Shown here piece by piece: positions 1-6,218 of a stretch of DNA of 9,249 nt. The notes beneath the pieces are model-generated. The model worked only from the letters and a program-made list of their open reading frames with translations. It was not told where the DNA came from and did not search any database. The position numbers were made by a program, and so were the translations under genes. The stretch spans positions 1 to 9,249 of the forward strand of contig JAJRPW010000006.1 of the NCBI GenBank assembly GCA_024280585.1, in the 5' to 3' direction. Each line of letters begins with the position of its first letter. Within the stretch, counting starts at the first letter, position 1. The stretch comes from Alphaproteobacteria bacterium. GTDB lineage: Bacteria > Pseudomonadota > Alphaproteobacteria > Rickettsiales > UBA6187.

Positions 1-228
1 CTTTAAAATCTCACCCATATATTGTGCCAGAATCATTCTCTCGCTTTCGGGGATTTCCTGACGGCCAATAATCGCCATTAAATCCATCATTTCTTCCGAT
101 GACGCCATTTCCTGCGATGCGGCAAGCATATTTTGGCCAGCAGCGGTTTTCGCCATTAATTCCTGCATTTTCTGCACTTGTGCTAATAAATCATCTTCGT
201 GCTTCTTGATATTATCTACTATCGACAT
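1..228 (-). CDS. Unrecognised small protein, N-terminal 76 residues (cut by window edge)
   Basis: The reading frame starts at ATG 226-228 on the minus strand and is open to the window edge, giving 76 codons without a stop. It begins MSIVDNIKKHEDDLLAQVQK and is rich in Met, Glu, Gln and Ala. The first 50 or so residues look like a continuous helix or coiled coil (KKHEDDLLAQVQKMQELMAK), followed by EEMMDLMAIIGRQEIPESER. There is no signal peptide or membrane segment. A GGAG Shine-Dalgarno at 237-240 lies 8 nt before the start, and a good promoter lies upstream, so this is very likely a real gene. I do not recognise the family. The helical, Met-rich character would fit a small structural or adaptor protein, but that is only an impression. 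Its C-terminus is not visible. Confidence 0.72.
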   Translation of the reverse strand, partial: MSIVDNIKKHEDDLLAQVQKMQELMAKTAAGQNMLAASQEMASSEEMMDLMAIIGRQEIPESERMILAQYMGEILK

Positions 229-309
229 TAATTAAACTCCCTATTCATTGTTATTCGATGATGTTAATATACCATTGCAATATTAAAGAAATATTACAGT
301 TTCCACAAT

Positions 310-338
310 AATGTAACATTTTCGCACATATTTGTCAA
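310..338 (-). promoter_or_regulatory. Sigma70-like promoter for the gene at 1-228
   Basis: On the minus strand a consensus -35 box TTGACA (333-338) is followed after exactly 17 nt by TACATT (310-315, four of six matches to TATAAT). Transcription would start near 303, leaving a leader of about 75 nt before the ATG at 228. Box spacing and orientation fit a housekeeping sigma factor. The leader contains a weak AT-rich dyad (AATATT-AAAGA-AATATT), which I do not consider a functional structure. Confidence 0.55.
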
Positions 339-357
339 AATATTGGTGCAATTGCCT

Positions 358-386
358 ATTATACACGAAATTGTCCTATTTTAGAA
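358..386 (-). promoter_or_regulatory. Possible second, upstream promoter for the gene at 1-228
   Basis: A perfect TATAAT (358-363, minus strand) has a poor -35 match, TTCTAA (381-386), at a 17-nt spacing. It could form a tandem promoter with the better one at 310-338. In such AT-rich DNA a lone TATAAT is weak evidence. The 184-nt gap at 229-412 otherwise shows no gene. Confidence 0.25.
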
Positions 387-412
387 CAGAAATCTTTATG
401 ACAGAGTGAGAA

Positions 413-727
413 TTAATGTCTGTGACGGCCTCCTTTGCGGCTTTTAACCCTTTTTACGCCAGAGCCATGTTGGCCTGGTTTTGCAGGTTCTTCAGGATTT
501 ATAGCAGATAGTTCAACATCCTTATTTTCATCGGAGAGCGCGTTTTCTGCCGCTAAAGGTAAAGAACCATTGGCAGCGACTTTTTTCGCAGCTTGTCCCG
601 CCCTGAATCTAACCAGAAAACTGCCTCCCCTCTTCTCGCGAGCTTCTTTCTGCTCGTCCACAAGCCTTTTCAAAGAAGCGCTTAATGTATCGCCTGGCTC
701 TTGACTTGGTTTTTTTCCTTCATCCAT
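413..727 (-). CDS. Orphan 104-residue basic, low-complexity protein
   Basis: The frame runs from ATG 725-727 to TAA 413-415. AGGA at 735-738 gives a Shine-Dalgarno 7 nt before the start, and a second AGG directly abuts the ATG. Residues 14-35 (LSASLKRLVDEQKEAREKRG) look like a charged helix, residues 36-50 contain FLVRFRAGQAAKK, and 65-90 are acidic and proline-containing. The C-terminus is strongly basic and histidine-rich (VKRVKSRKGGRHRH). There is no signal peptide, membrane segment or cysteine. The composition suggests a largely disordered, soluble protein that might bind nucleic acid or polyanions, which is inference only. The plus-strand frame at 435-704 is its antisense shadow. It lies downstream of ppx on the same strand, with 177 nt between them, so it is probably transcribed separately. 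I do not recognise the family. Confidence 0.6.
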   Translation of the reverse strand: MDEGKKPSQEPGDTLSASLKRLVDEQKEAREKRGGSFLVRFRAGQAAKKVAANGSLPLAAENALSDENKDVELSAINPEEPAKPGQHGSGVKRVKSRKGGRHRH

Positions 728-798
728 CCTAAAATCCTAATAATGTTATACGAGGTGTTTCCTAATATAAATATTACAAATAGTCAATATTTTATAGT

Positions 799-924
799 AT
801 AGTGTTTTTGCTTTGATGTGACCGTAGGAATTCAAGGGGAATAAAATTTTAGCCTATATTTAATAGGTGAATCCGACGAATCTGCAGCATGACAACGTAC
901 GATATTAAATGAGATTTACTATAG
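799..924. repeat. Diverged copy of the palindromic repeat seen at 8196-8299
   Basis: Positions 799-839 align without gaps to 8196-8236 with 32 of 41 identities, starting ATAGTGTTT and including TTTGA.GT.ACCG and TCAAGG. This is far more than chance for intergenic DNA. Beyond 840 the resemblance continues only weakly and needs a gap of about 14 nt. The right end ACTATAG (918-924) matches ACTATAG at 8295-8301, so the element may reach 924 and overlap the ppx stop codon (905-907). The inverted arms are badly decayed here. It fills most of the 177-nt gap between ppx and the 104-residue gene (728-904), in which I see no gene. The left boundary is well supported and the right boundary is not. Confidence 0.55.
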
Positions 925-2383
925 TCCCCAGCGACATAACCTCACCCAGCTGACGCATTCTTTTTTCGACCACCTCACCGGCTAATTCCTTTTTATCTTT
1001 GCTTATATGCAATATCAGCCGGCCGTTTTTTACAGAAAGGCTGGTTCCTTGCAAACCGCCTTTGATACTGCCACTTAAGCTTCTTGCCAGCCGCATTGAT
1101 GAGCCGATAATCTGCGCGTCTTTAAATCTGCGTGCGTTAAGCAAAGGCTGCATCTCTTTTAATATAGCCTCGTCGGGATGTCTGCTATATCTACAATATA
1201 GCGATTTTGCGATAAATACCCTCTCTTTATGATTCAAGCCAGTCAAAGAGGAGTCCAAAACCCGTCTATAGGCCAGTTCTGCCTTATATTCAGTGTTTTC
1301 ATAACATGAAATTTCGCTTAAAATGCACGCGCCAAGCATAAGACGTTTTTCATGTTCAGAAATATTGCGAAAAAGCGGAAATATCCAATCACTTAGCTCG
1401 TATCCATAGTCACAATCTCTGGAAATTCGTGCAATCATGTCTTCACAACCAGAAAGTAGCGGATCCTTATTTTTAACTTTTTTGGATAATTTAGAGTATA
1501 AAAACCCTTCCCGCACTCCCGTCGCGGAAAATACAATATTTTTTGGCTTTCCTGCAGCAATAATTTCTTTTAAAAGCAATGCCGCAAAAGGAAGTAGCGA
1601 CGAACGTTTATTAGAAATACCATAGGTTCTACACACGACTTCCTGCGACATACGTGAAACTAACTCGACAGTTTTCATAATATCTTTGACCGGCACTTTA
1701 TAATTTTGTACCACTCTTAGCGGATATTTATTTTTTGTTATATGTATGCTGGCCAAACGCCGAAAAGCCCCACCCACTGCATAAAAATGGTTGTTCTCAA
1801 GTTCGTATTCAAGAGGGAATTCTTGTAAATACTCTTGGATTATTTTCTGCACATGACGTTTATTAAAAAAACCATCATTATCTAAAAACCGTAATGGCCC
1901 AATTGGCAATGACTGGCCTGTTCCGATTTTTGTGTCACTAACAGCGATTAACTCCAGGCTGCCTCCACCCAAATCACCAACCACCCCTTTTGGCTCTGAA
2001 ATTGACGATATAACTCCAAACCCGGCAAATTCAGCCTCTTGTTGTCCTGTTAAAATATTTATTTTATAGCCATATGTACGGCTAATATCCTTTGCAAAAG
2101 AATTGCCGTCTTTGGCATCCCTTACCGCGGACGTTGCAAATAAATGGATTTCTTTAACATGCATGATTTTTGATAATTTTAAGAACCGGCCTATAGCTAA
2201 TTTGGCTCGTTTTGCTCCATCGATGGATAATTTGCCCGTTTGCTCCAGATTATTTGCCAACCCACATAAGATTTTTTCATTAAAAACCGACATTGGTGAT
2301 CTTTTTAAACCGTCGTAAATAACCAGCCTTACAGAGTTTGAGCCGATATCTATTACTGCTATTAGAGGAGAGATTATTGTCAT
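905..2383 (-). CDS. ppx: Exopolyphosphatase, Ppx/GppA family
   Basis: This 492-residue cytosolic enzyme removes terminal phosphate from inorganic polyphosphate; some relatives instead hydrolyse pppGpp. The actin-like ATPase fold is clear. The phosphate-1 loop is IDIGSNSVRL (11-20), GQQEAE (113-118) is the segment that carries the catalytic glutamate (probably E116), and the phosphate-2 loop is GDLGGGSLEL (136-145). YAVGGAFRRLA (201-211) and FSATGVREGFLY (285-296) complete the second Ppx domain. The remaining 190 or so residues form the helical C-terminal domain of long Ppx proteins (E. coli Ppx has about 513), including NHKERVFIAKSLYCRYSRHP. The start ATG (2381-2383) overlaps the ppk stop TGA as ATGA. 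No Shine-Dalgarno is well placed, so translation is probably coupled to ppk. The last codons (about TIVNLI) lie inside a putative repeat copy. Ppx rather than GppA is favoured by the ppk partner. Confidence 0.93.
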   Translation of the reverse strand: MTIISPLIAVIDIGSNSVRLVIYDGLKRSPMSVFNEKILCGLANNLEQTGKLSIDGAKRAKLAIGRFLKLSKIMHVKEIHLFATSAVRDAKDGNSFAKDISRTYGYKINILTGQQEAEFAGFGVISSISEPKGVVGDLGGGSLELIAVSDTKIGTGQSLPIGPLRFLDNDGFFNKRHVQKIIQEYLQEFPLEYELENNHFYAVGGAFRRLASIHITKNKYPLRVVQNYKVPVKDIMKTVELVSRMSQEVVCRTYGISNKRSSLLPFAALLLKEIIAAGKPKNIVFSATGVREGFLYSKLSKKVKNKDPLLSGCEDMIARISRDCDYGYELSDWIFPLFRNISEHEKRLMLGACILSEISCYENTEYKAELAYRRVLDSSLTGLNHKERVFIAKSLYCRYSRHPDEAILKEMQPLLNARRFKDAQIIGSSMRLARSLSGSIKGGLQGTSLSVKNGRLILHISKDKKELAGEVVEKRMRQLGEVMSLGTIVNLI

Positions 2384-4557
2384 TGCGATTTATTGCCATC
2401 CTTATCGAAAGTAAGTAATTTATATATTTTCTTACGTTGTTTTTCTGATTCTTTTTCGGTTATAGCCTTGCCTCGCCCAGACAGGCTAGGGTTGGTGATA
2501 AAATATTCATGGGCGCAAAAGGCTTTTTTCCCATGTTCGTATCGATCATAAGAACCATCGGGATTTAATGCCCAGCTTTGTTTGTCATCCTTCAAATTGG
2601 CCATCATTATCTGACCCATAATCTGTTCATGCACTGTCTCATTCTCAATAGGAATCAACACTTCCACACGTTTATCGAAATTTCTTTGCATCCAGTCCGC
2701 CGATGAAATAAATATTTTTGCCTTTGTAGAGGGCAATTTATTTCCCGCGCCAAAACACATAATTCTGGAATGTTCAAGAAAACGCCCCACAATACTTTTA
2801 ACCCGGATATTCTCGGAAAAACCCAATATCCCCGGCCTTAATCCACAAACCCCACGAATTATTAAATCTATTACAACACCGGCCTGCGATGCTTCATATA
2901 AAGCATCAATAACCTTGGGGTCAATTAAAGCATTCATTTTTGCCCAGATATTTGCTGGCCTTCCTGCTTTTGCATGCTCGATTTCATCCTGAATTAGCTG
3001 TAAAATTTTTGGCCTAAGTGATGTAGGTGAGATGGCCAGCTCAGAAAAATCCTCCGGAGCGGAATAACCGGTAAGATAATTAAATAAATACGACACATCG
3101 GTGCATAATATCAAATTACACGTAAAAAATGATAAATCAGAATAGGTACGGGCGGTTATCGGGTGATAGTTACCAGTGCCGAAATGCACATAACTATTTA
3201 AATTATGCCCTTCGCGCCTGACAACCAAAGATACTTTGGCATGAGTTTTTAATCCGACAAAGCCATAAACTACCTGCGCACCGGCTCTTTCCAAATCTCT
3301 TGCCCATCTTATATTGGATTCTTCGTCAAATCTTGCTTTTAATTCCACCACAGCGGTCACTGATTTGCCGGCCTCAGCAGCTTGCACTAAAGCTTTTACA
3401 ATAGGAGAATCATTGCTTGTTCTGTATAAAGTTTGTTTAATTGCCACAACATCCGGGTCGCGCGCAGCTTGCTGCAGAAATTTTATAACCACATCGAAAG
3501 TTTCATAAGGATGGTGAATTACTATATCTTTTGATGCAATTGCCGCAAAATAATCACCACCAAAATCATTGATCCTCTCTGGAAAACGTTCATTATAAGG
3601 CTTAAATTTCAAATTAGGTCGATCGCACGAATAAAGCTCCATTAGCGAGCTGAATTCCAGTATATCATCCGTTTTAATTATATCTTCATCATTTACATTA
3701 AGGCCTGCGGCAACAAATCTGGTTAAATATTCCGGTGTTGAGGATTTCACTTTCAATTGTATTACAGTCCCTCTGCGTCGTTTTTTAACAGCAATTTCAA
3801 AATTACTCACAAGGTCGTCAGCCTCATCTTCTGTTTCAAGATCGCTGTCGCGAATAATATTTATAATACCGAAATCGCTGATTTTATTGCCTGGGAACAA
3901 CTTTCCTTTAAACAGATCAATCACTTCTTCGATTCTGACGAACCTGTCTTCATTTTCACATATTCTAACAAACCGTTCCATTTTACTGGGCAAAAGTATA
4001 ATCGCCTGCAGCTCTTTATGTTCTTTTTCCCGGGTTAGGTGCATAATCATCGCCAATCCTAAATTTGGTAAAAACGGAAATGGGTGCGCTGGATCAACCG
4101 CAATGGGGCTAAGCGCCGGGAAAATATTAGTTAGAAAATAAATTCTAAGCTTGCCTATATCACTTTCATCAAGGTTTCTCACTTCCTCTACGATTATTTT
4201 CTTTAAACGCAGCTCTTTTTTTAAATTTGTCCAGCATTCCTGCTGTTTTTTCATCAATTCTGCTGTTTTTAGATTTATTTTTTCCAACTGTTTTTTTGGA
4301 GTTAGCCCGTCATTACTTAAGGTTTCTATGTCATTTCTAACCTGATCTTTTAACCCGGCAATGCGCACCATAACAAATTCATTTAAATTACTTGATGAAA
4401 TCGCCAGAAATTTCATACGTTCCAGCAAAGGATTATCCGTATTAAATGCCTCTTCCAAAACGCGCATATTAAACTCCAGCCACGATAATTCGCGATTGAT
4501 GAATCTGTCATGCGGTTTTTTAAAAAATCCCTTAGTATAAATTTTATGTTTGTGCAA
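2380..4557 (-). CDS. ppk: Polyphosphate kinase 1
   Basis: PPK1 reversibly transfers the gamma-phosphate of ATP onto inorganic polyphosphate. The 725-residue protein is close to the usual length of about 690-730. The N-terminal domain opens with RFINRELSWLEFNMRVLEEA (18-37). The head domain contains FPALSPIAVDPAHPFPFLPN (146-165). The catalytic core has YFAAIASKDIVIHHPYETFD (336-355) and KQTLYRTSNDSPIVKALVQA (374-393). The phosphorylated histidine should be H439 in GLKTHAKVSL (matching E. coli H435), and the second conserved histidine is H596 in RFLEHSRIM (matching H592). The end is a charged tail rich in K and E. The start is TTG (4555-4557), preceded by AGGGG. The first ATG in frame, codon 31, would remove the conserved NRELSWLEFN motif. 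It is the first gene of an operon with ppx, with a 4-nt overlap, and divergent from the sixA-like gene. Confidence 0.97.
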   Translation of the reverse strand: MHKHKIYTKGFFKKPHDRFINRELSWLEFNMRVLEEAFNTDNPLLERMKFLAISSSNLNEFVMVRIAGLKDQVRNDIETLSNDGLTPKKQLEKINLKTAELMKKQQECWTNLKKELRLKKIIVEEVRNLDESDIGKLRIYFLTNIFPALSPIAVDPAHPFPFLPNLGLAMIMHLTREKEHKELQAIILLPSKMERFVRICENEDRFVRIEEVIDLFKGKLFPGNKISDFGIINIIRDSDLETEDEADDLVSNFEIAVKKRRRGTVIQLKVKSSTPEYLTRFVAAGLNVNDEDIIKTDDILEFSSLMELYSCDRPNLKFKPYNERFPERINDFGGDYFAAIASKDIVIHHPYETFDVVIKFLQQAARDPDVVAIKQTLYRTSNDSPIVKALVQAAEAGKSVTAVVELKARFDEESNIRWARDLERAGAQVVYGFVGLKTHAKVSLVVRREGHNLNSYVHFGTGNYHPITARTYSDLSFFTCNLILCTDVSYLFNYLTGYSAPEDFSELAISPTSLRPKILQLIQDEIEHAKAGRPANIWAKMNALIDPKVIDALYEASQAGVVIDLIIRGVCGLRPGILGFSENIRVKSIVGRFLEHSRIMCFGAGNKLPSTKAKIFISSADWMQRNFDKRVEVLIPIENETVHEQIMGQIMMANLKDDKQSWALNPDGSYDRYEHGKKAFCAHEYFITNPSLSGRGKAITEKESEKQRKKIYKLLTFDKDGNKSQ

Positions 4558-4565
4558 AACGTAAT

Positions 4566-4571
4566 TCCCCT
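4566..4571 (-). promoter_or_regulatory. Ribosome binding site supporting the TTG start of ppk
   Basis: AGGGGA on the minus strand (4571 to 4566) lies with its GGGG 9 nt before the TTG at 4557. It is the only good Shine-Dalgarno near the ppk N-terminus and matches the conserved protein start, so it decides the unusual TTG start. No other plausible initiation codon near it keeps the N-terminal motif. Confidence 0.7.
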
Positions 4572-4592
4572 GTTATGCTGTGCATATTACAG
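4570..4592. promoter_or_regulatory. Operator-like dyad in the ppk leader
   Basis: A perfect 13-bp dyad TATGC-TGT-GCATA (4574-4586) is framed by CTGT (4570-4573) and ACAG (4589-4592), making a longer imperfect palindrome. It lies between the predicted ppk start point and the ppk Shine-Dalgarno. It could be a repressor or activator site, or a small hairpin in the ppk mRNA leader. The CTGTNAT ends resemble half of a PhoB box, but the second direct repeat is not there, so I do not call a Pho box. Confidence 0.35.
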
Positions 4593-4593
4593 A

Positions 4594-4613
4594 CTTCTAT
4601 TATATGATAGAAG
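4594..4613. promoter_or_regulatory. Inverted repeat over the divergent ppk/sixA promoter region
   Basis: CTTCTAT (4594-4600) and ATAGAAG (4607-4613) form a perfect 7-bp dyad with a 6-nt spacer. It covers the best -10 box for ppk and lies between the two divergent genes, so a protein binding here could affect both. AT-rich composition makes chance dyads fairly common, so confidence is low. Confidence 0.35.
4599..4604 (-). promoter_or_regulatory. Candidate -10 box of the ppk-ppx promoter
   Basis: A perfect TATAAT reads on the minus strand at 4604-4599 and predicts a start near 4592 with a leader of about 35 nt. The -35 region is poor: TTTTTG at a 16-nt spacing, and TTGTTA at only 13 nt. A weak promoter or one that depends on an activator is possible. 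On the plus strand TATGAT (4603-4608) could serve the sixA-like gene, also without a good -35 box. Confidence 0.4.
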
Positions 4614-4635
4614 GAACTAACAAAAAGTAAACAAC

Positions 4636-5160
4636 GTGAAAAAACTTTTTATTTTAAGACATGCAAAATCTGCTTATTCGGACAATGTTTCCAATGATAA
4701 GGATCGCCCTTTGAATGAAACAGGCAAGAATGCGTGTAAATCTATTGCAAATTACATGAAAGATAAGGTTATTATTCCTGACCTTATTCTATGCTCTGAC
4801 GCGGTTAGAACGACACAAACTATAGAAAACATCCTACAGAATTTAGATGAGGAACTTAAAGTCGAATATACTAGCCGCTTATATTTAGCCACACCGGGGG
4901 AAATTTTTAAAGAAATAGCGAAAATTGATGACGATATCGATAAAATAATGGTAGTGTGTCATAATCCTGGTGCCCACCAAGTCAGTGCATTACTAACTGT
5001 TGGCGGTAATATGGATGCAATCGACGTATTAAAGGTGAAATTCCCGACAGCAGCAATGGCGAGTTTTACTATGAATATTGATAATTGGGAAGAAATTGGC
5101 CCGGCATGTGGCTATCTGGACGATTTTGTCACCCCGAAAATGTTGGAGAAAAATGAATGA
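4636..5160 (+). CDS. sixA: SixA-type phosphohistidine phosphatase (histidine phosphatase superfamily)
   Basis: This 174-residue protein, near the 160-170 usual for SixA, carries the branch-1 histidine phosphatase motifs. The nucleophile motif is LRHAKSAY (7-14, H9), with RPLNETG (24-30) after it, then LILCSDAVRTTQT (50-62, R58) and VVCHNPGAH (106-114, second catalytic H109). The RHAK form rather than RHGE, and the SDAVRT segment, are typical of SixA, which dephosphorylates phosphohistidine on phosphotransfer proteins. The true substrate here is unknown. It has no signal peptide and should be cytosolic. The start is GTG (4636-4638), since a stop in frame at 4618-4620 leaves no other start upstream. 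The Shine-Dalgarno is weak: AAGGAA at 4611-4616 is about 19 nt away. The stop overlaps the next gene's ATG (ATGA, 5157-5160). It is divergent from ppk. Confidence 0.88.
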   Translation: MKKLFILRHAKSAYSDNVSNDKDRPLNETGKNACKSIANYMKDKVIIPDLILCSDAVRTTQTIENILQNLDEELKVEYTSRLYLATPGEIFKEIAKIDDDIDKIMVVCHNPGAHQVSALLTVGGNMDAIDVLKVKFPTAAMASFTMNIDNWEEIGPACGYLDDFVTPKMLEKNE

Positions 5161-6218
5161 TAAATAAAATAGTTGTATTAGGGCTTGGAAAAGTCGGCAC
5201 GTTAGTCGCGGTGTTGCTTAAAGAAAGTGGGTTTGAAGTTGTCGGAGTTGACTCGGCAAAGGTTAAAAAATCTGGCTTTGACGTGGTAAAAGGTGACGTT
5301 ACAAGCGCGAAATTCCTAAAAGAAGCCTTTGCCAAATGTGATGCGGTTGTTTCCTGCTTGCCCTATAATCTTAACAAAAAAGTGGTAGAAGCCGCCTTCG
5401 CTGCCGGTATTCATTATTTCGATTTAACCGAAGATGTTGAAACTACTAATTATGTCCGAAGCCTGTCTGGCAAAGCCAATGCTATTATGGCGCCACAATG
5501 TGGTCTTGCCCCTGGTTTTATTGCGATTGTTGGCGCGTCTTTGGCTAAGAATTTTAAGAAAATTCGTTCGATTGAATTGCGGGTTGGCGCGTTGCCGCAA
5601 CATCCCAAAGGTGATTTGGGTTATGCTTTTAACTGGTCGCCTGAAGGTGTTGTTAATGAATATTTAAATGATTGCGAAGCTATAAAAAACGGTGAGCGCA
5701 AGATTATTCCAGCTATGCAGGATTTAGAAACGATAGTGATACAAGGCAAAACCCTTGAGGCTTTCACAACATCGGGTGGACTTGGCACTATGTGCGAGAC
5801 TTATGCCGATAAAACCGAGGAGCTTAACTACAAAACCATGCGTTATCCGGGGCATATGAAGCTAATGCGCTTTTATTTCCATGAATTACTTATGAAGGAA
5901 GACAGGGCGCGTGCCGGCGAAATACTGGTTAATGCCAAGCCGCCGGTTAATGATGATATTGTTTATGTCCACGCCGCTGTTGAAGGTGAAAAACGCGGTG
6001 GAGAGTTTTGTCGTGATGAATTTGTGCGTGGCTATAAGCCAAAAACCATTGCAGGTAAGCAATGGCGAGCGATTTCATGGACAACCGCCTGTTCAATTGT
6101 GGCTATTGTTGAAATGGCAGCTAGTGGCAAATTAGCTAAAAAAGGTTTTATAAAACAAGAGGATATATTGCTGGAAGATTTCCTGGCGACAAAAAACGGA
6201 GGATTATATGGGGATTAG
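5157..6218 (+). CDS. Saccharopine dehydrogenase (glutamate-forming type)
   Basis: The likely reaction is oxidation of saccharopine to L-glutamate and 2-aminoadipate 6-semialdehyde with NAD(P)+. The N-terminal Rossmann domain shows VVLGLGKVG (6-14, GxGxxG), an acidic VD at the end of the second strand (31-32) and VVSCLPY (64-70). Family-typical segments follow: MAPQCGLAPGF (111-121), YAFNWSPEGVVNEY (156-169, compare YKFSWSPVGVL in the human enzyme), TSGGLGTM (205-212) and LNYKTMRYPGHM (223-234). At 353 residues it is a free-standing dehydrogenase with no fused lysine-ketoglutarate reductase domain. GGAG at 5145-5148 lies 8 nt before the ATG, which overlaps the upstream stop by 4 nt. The next gene starts inside this one. 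The ALDH7 partner strongly favours lysine catabolism over other family members such as carboxynorspermidine synthase. Confidence 0.85.
   Translation: MINKIVVLGLGKVGTLVAVLLKESGFEVVGVDSAKVKKSGFDVVKGDVTSAKFLKEAFAKCDAVVSCLPYNLNKKVVEAAFAAGIHYFDLTEDVETTNYVRSLSGKANAIMAPQCGLAPGFIAIVGASLAKNFKKIRSIELRVGALPQHPKGDLGYAFNWSPEGVVNEYLNDCEAIKNGERKIIPAMQDLETIVIQGKTLEAFTTSGGLGTMCETYADKTEELNYKTMRYPGHMKLMRFYFHELLMKEDRARAGEILVNAKPPVNDDIVYVHAAVEGEKRGGEFCRDEFVRGYKPKTIAGKQWRAISWTTACSIVAIVEMAASGKLAKKGFIKQEDILLEDFLATKNGGLYGD

Noticed and set aside
267..297. Small AATATT-N5-AATATT hairpin in the leader of the left-edge gene, considered as a riboswitch or attenuator.
   Set aside because: It is a six-pair, all-A/T stem in AT-rich DNA and shows no conserved riboswitch core.
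435..704. 89-codon plus-strand frame opposite the 413-727 gene.
   Set aside because: It is the antisense shadow of that gene and has no better ribosome binding site; the minus-strand frame has a well-spaced AGGA and fits the direction of its neighbours. Not fully excluded.
3757..4345. Several plus-strand frames of 60-90 codons across ppk and others inside ppx, the saccharopine gene and the ALDH gene.
   Set aside because: All lie within strongly supported genes, lack recognisable motifs and are explained by antisense or out-of-frame reading.
4570..4592. Possible PhoB box upstream of ppk (CTGTTAT and CTGTAAT).
   Set aside because: A Pho box needs two direct 7-bp repeats 11 bp apart; here the two CTGTNAT words face each other and the direct-repeat positions match poorly.
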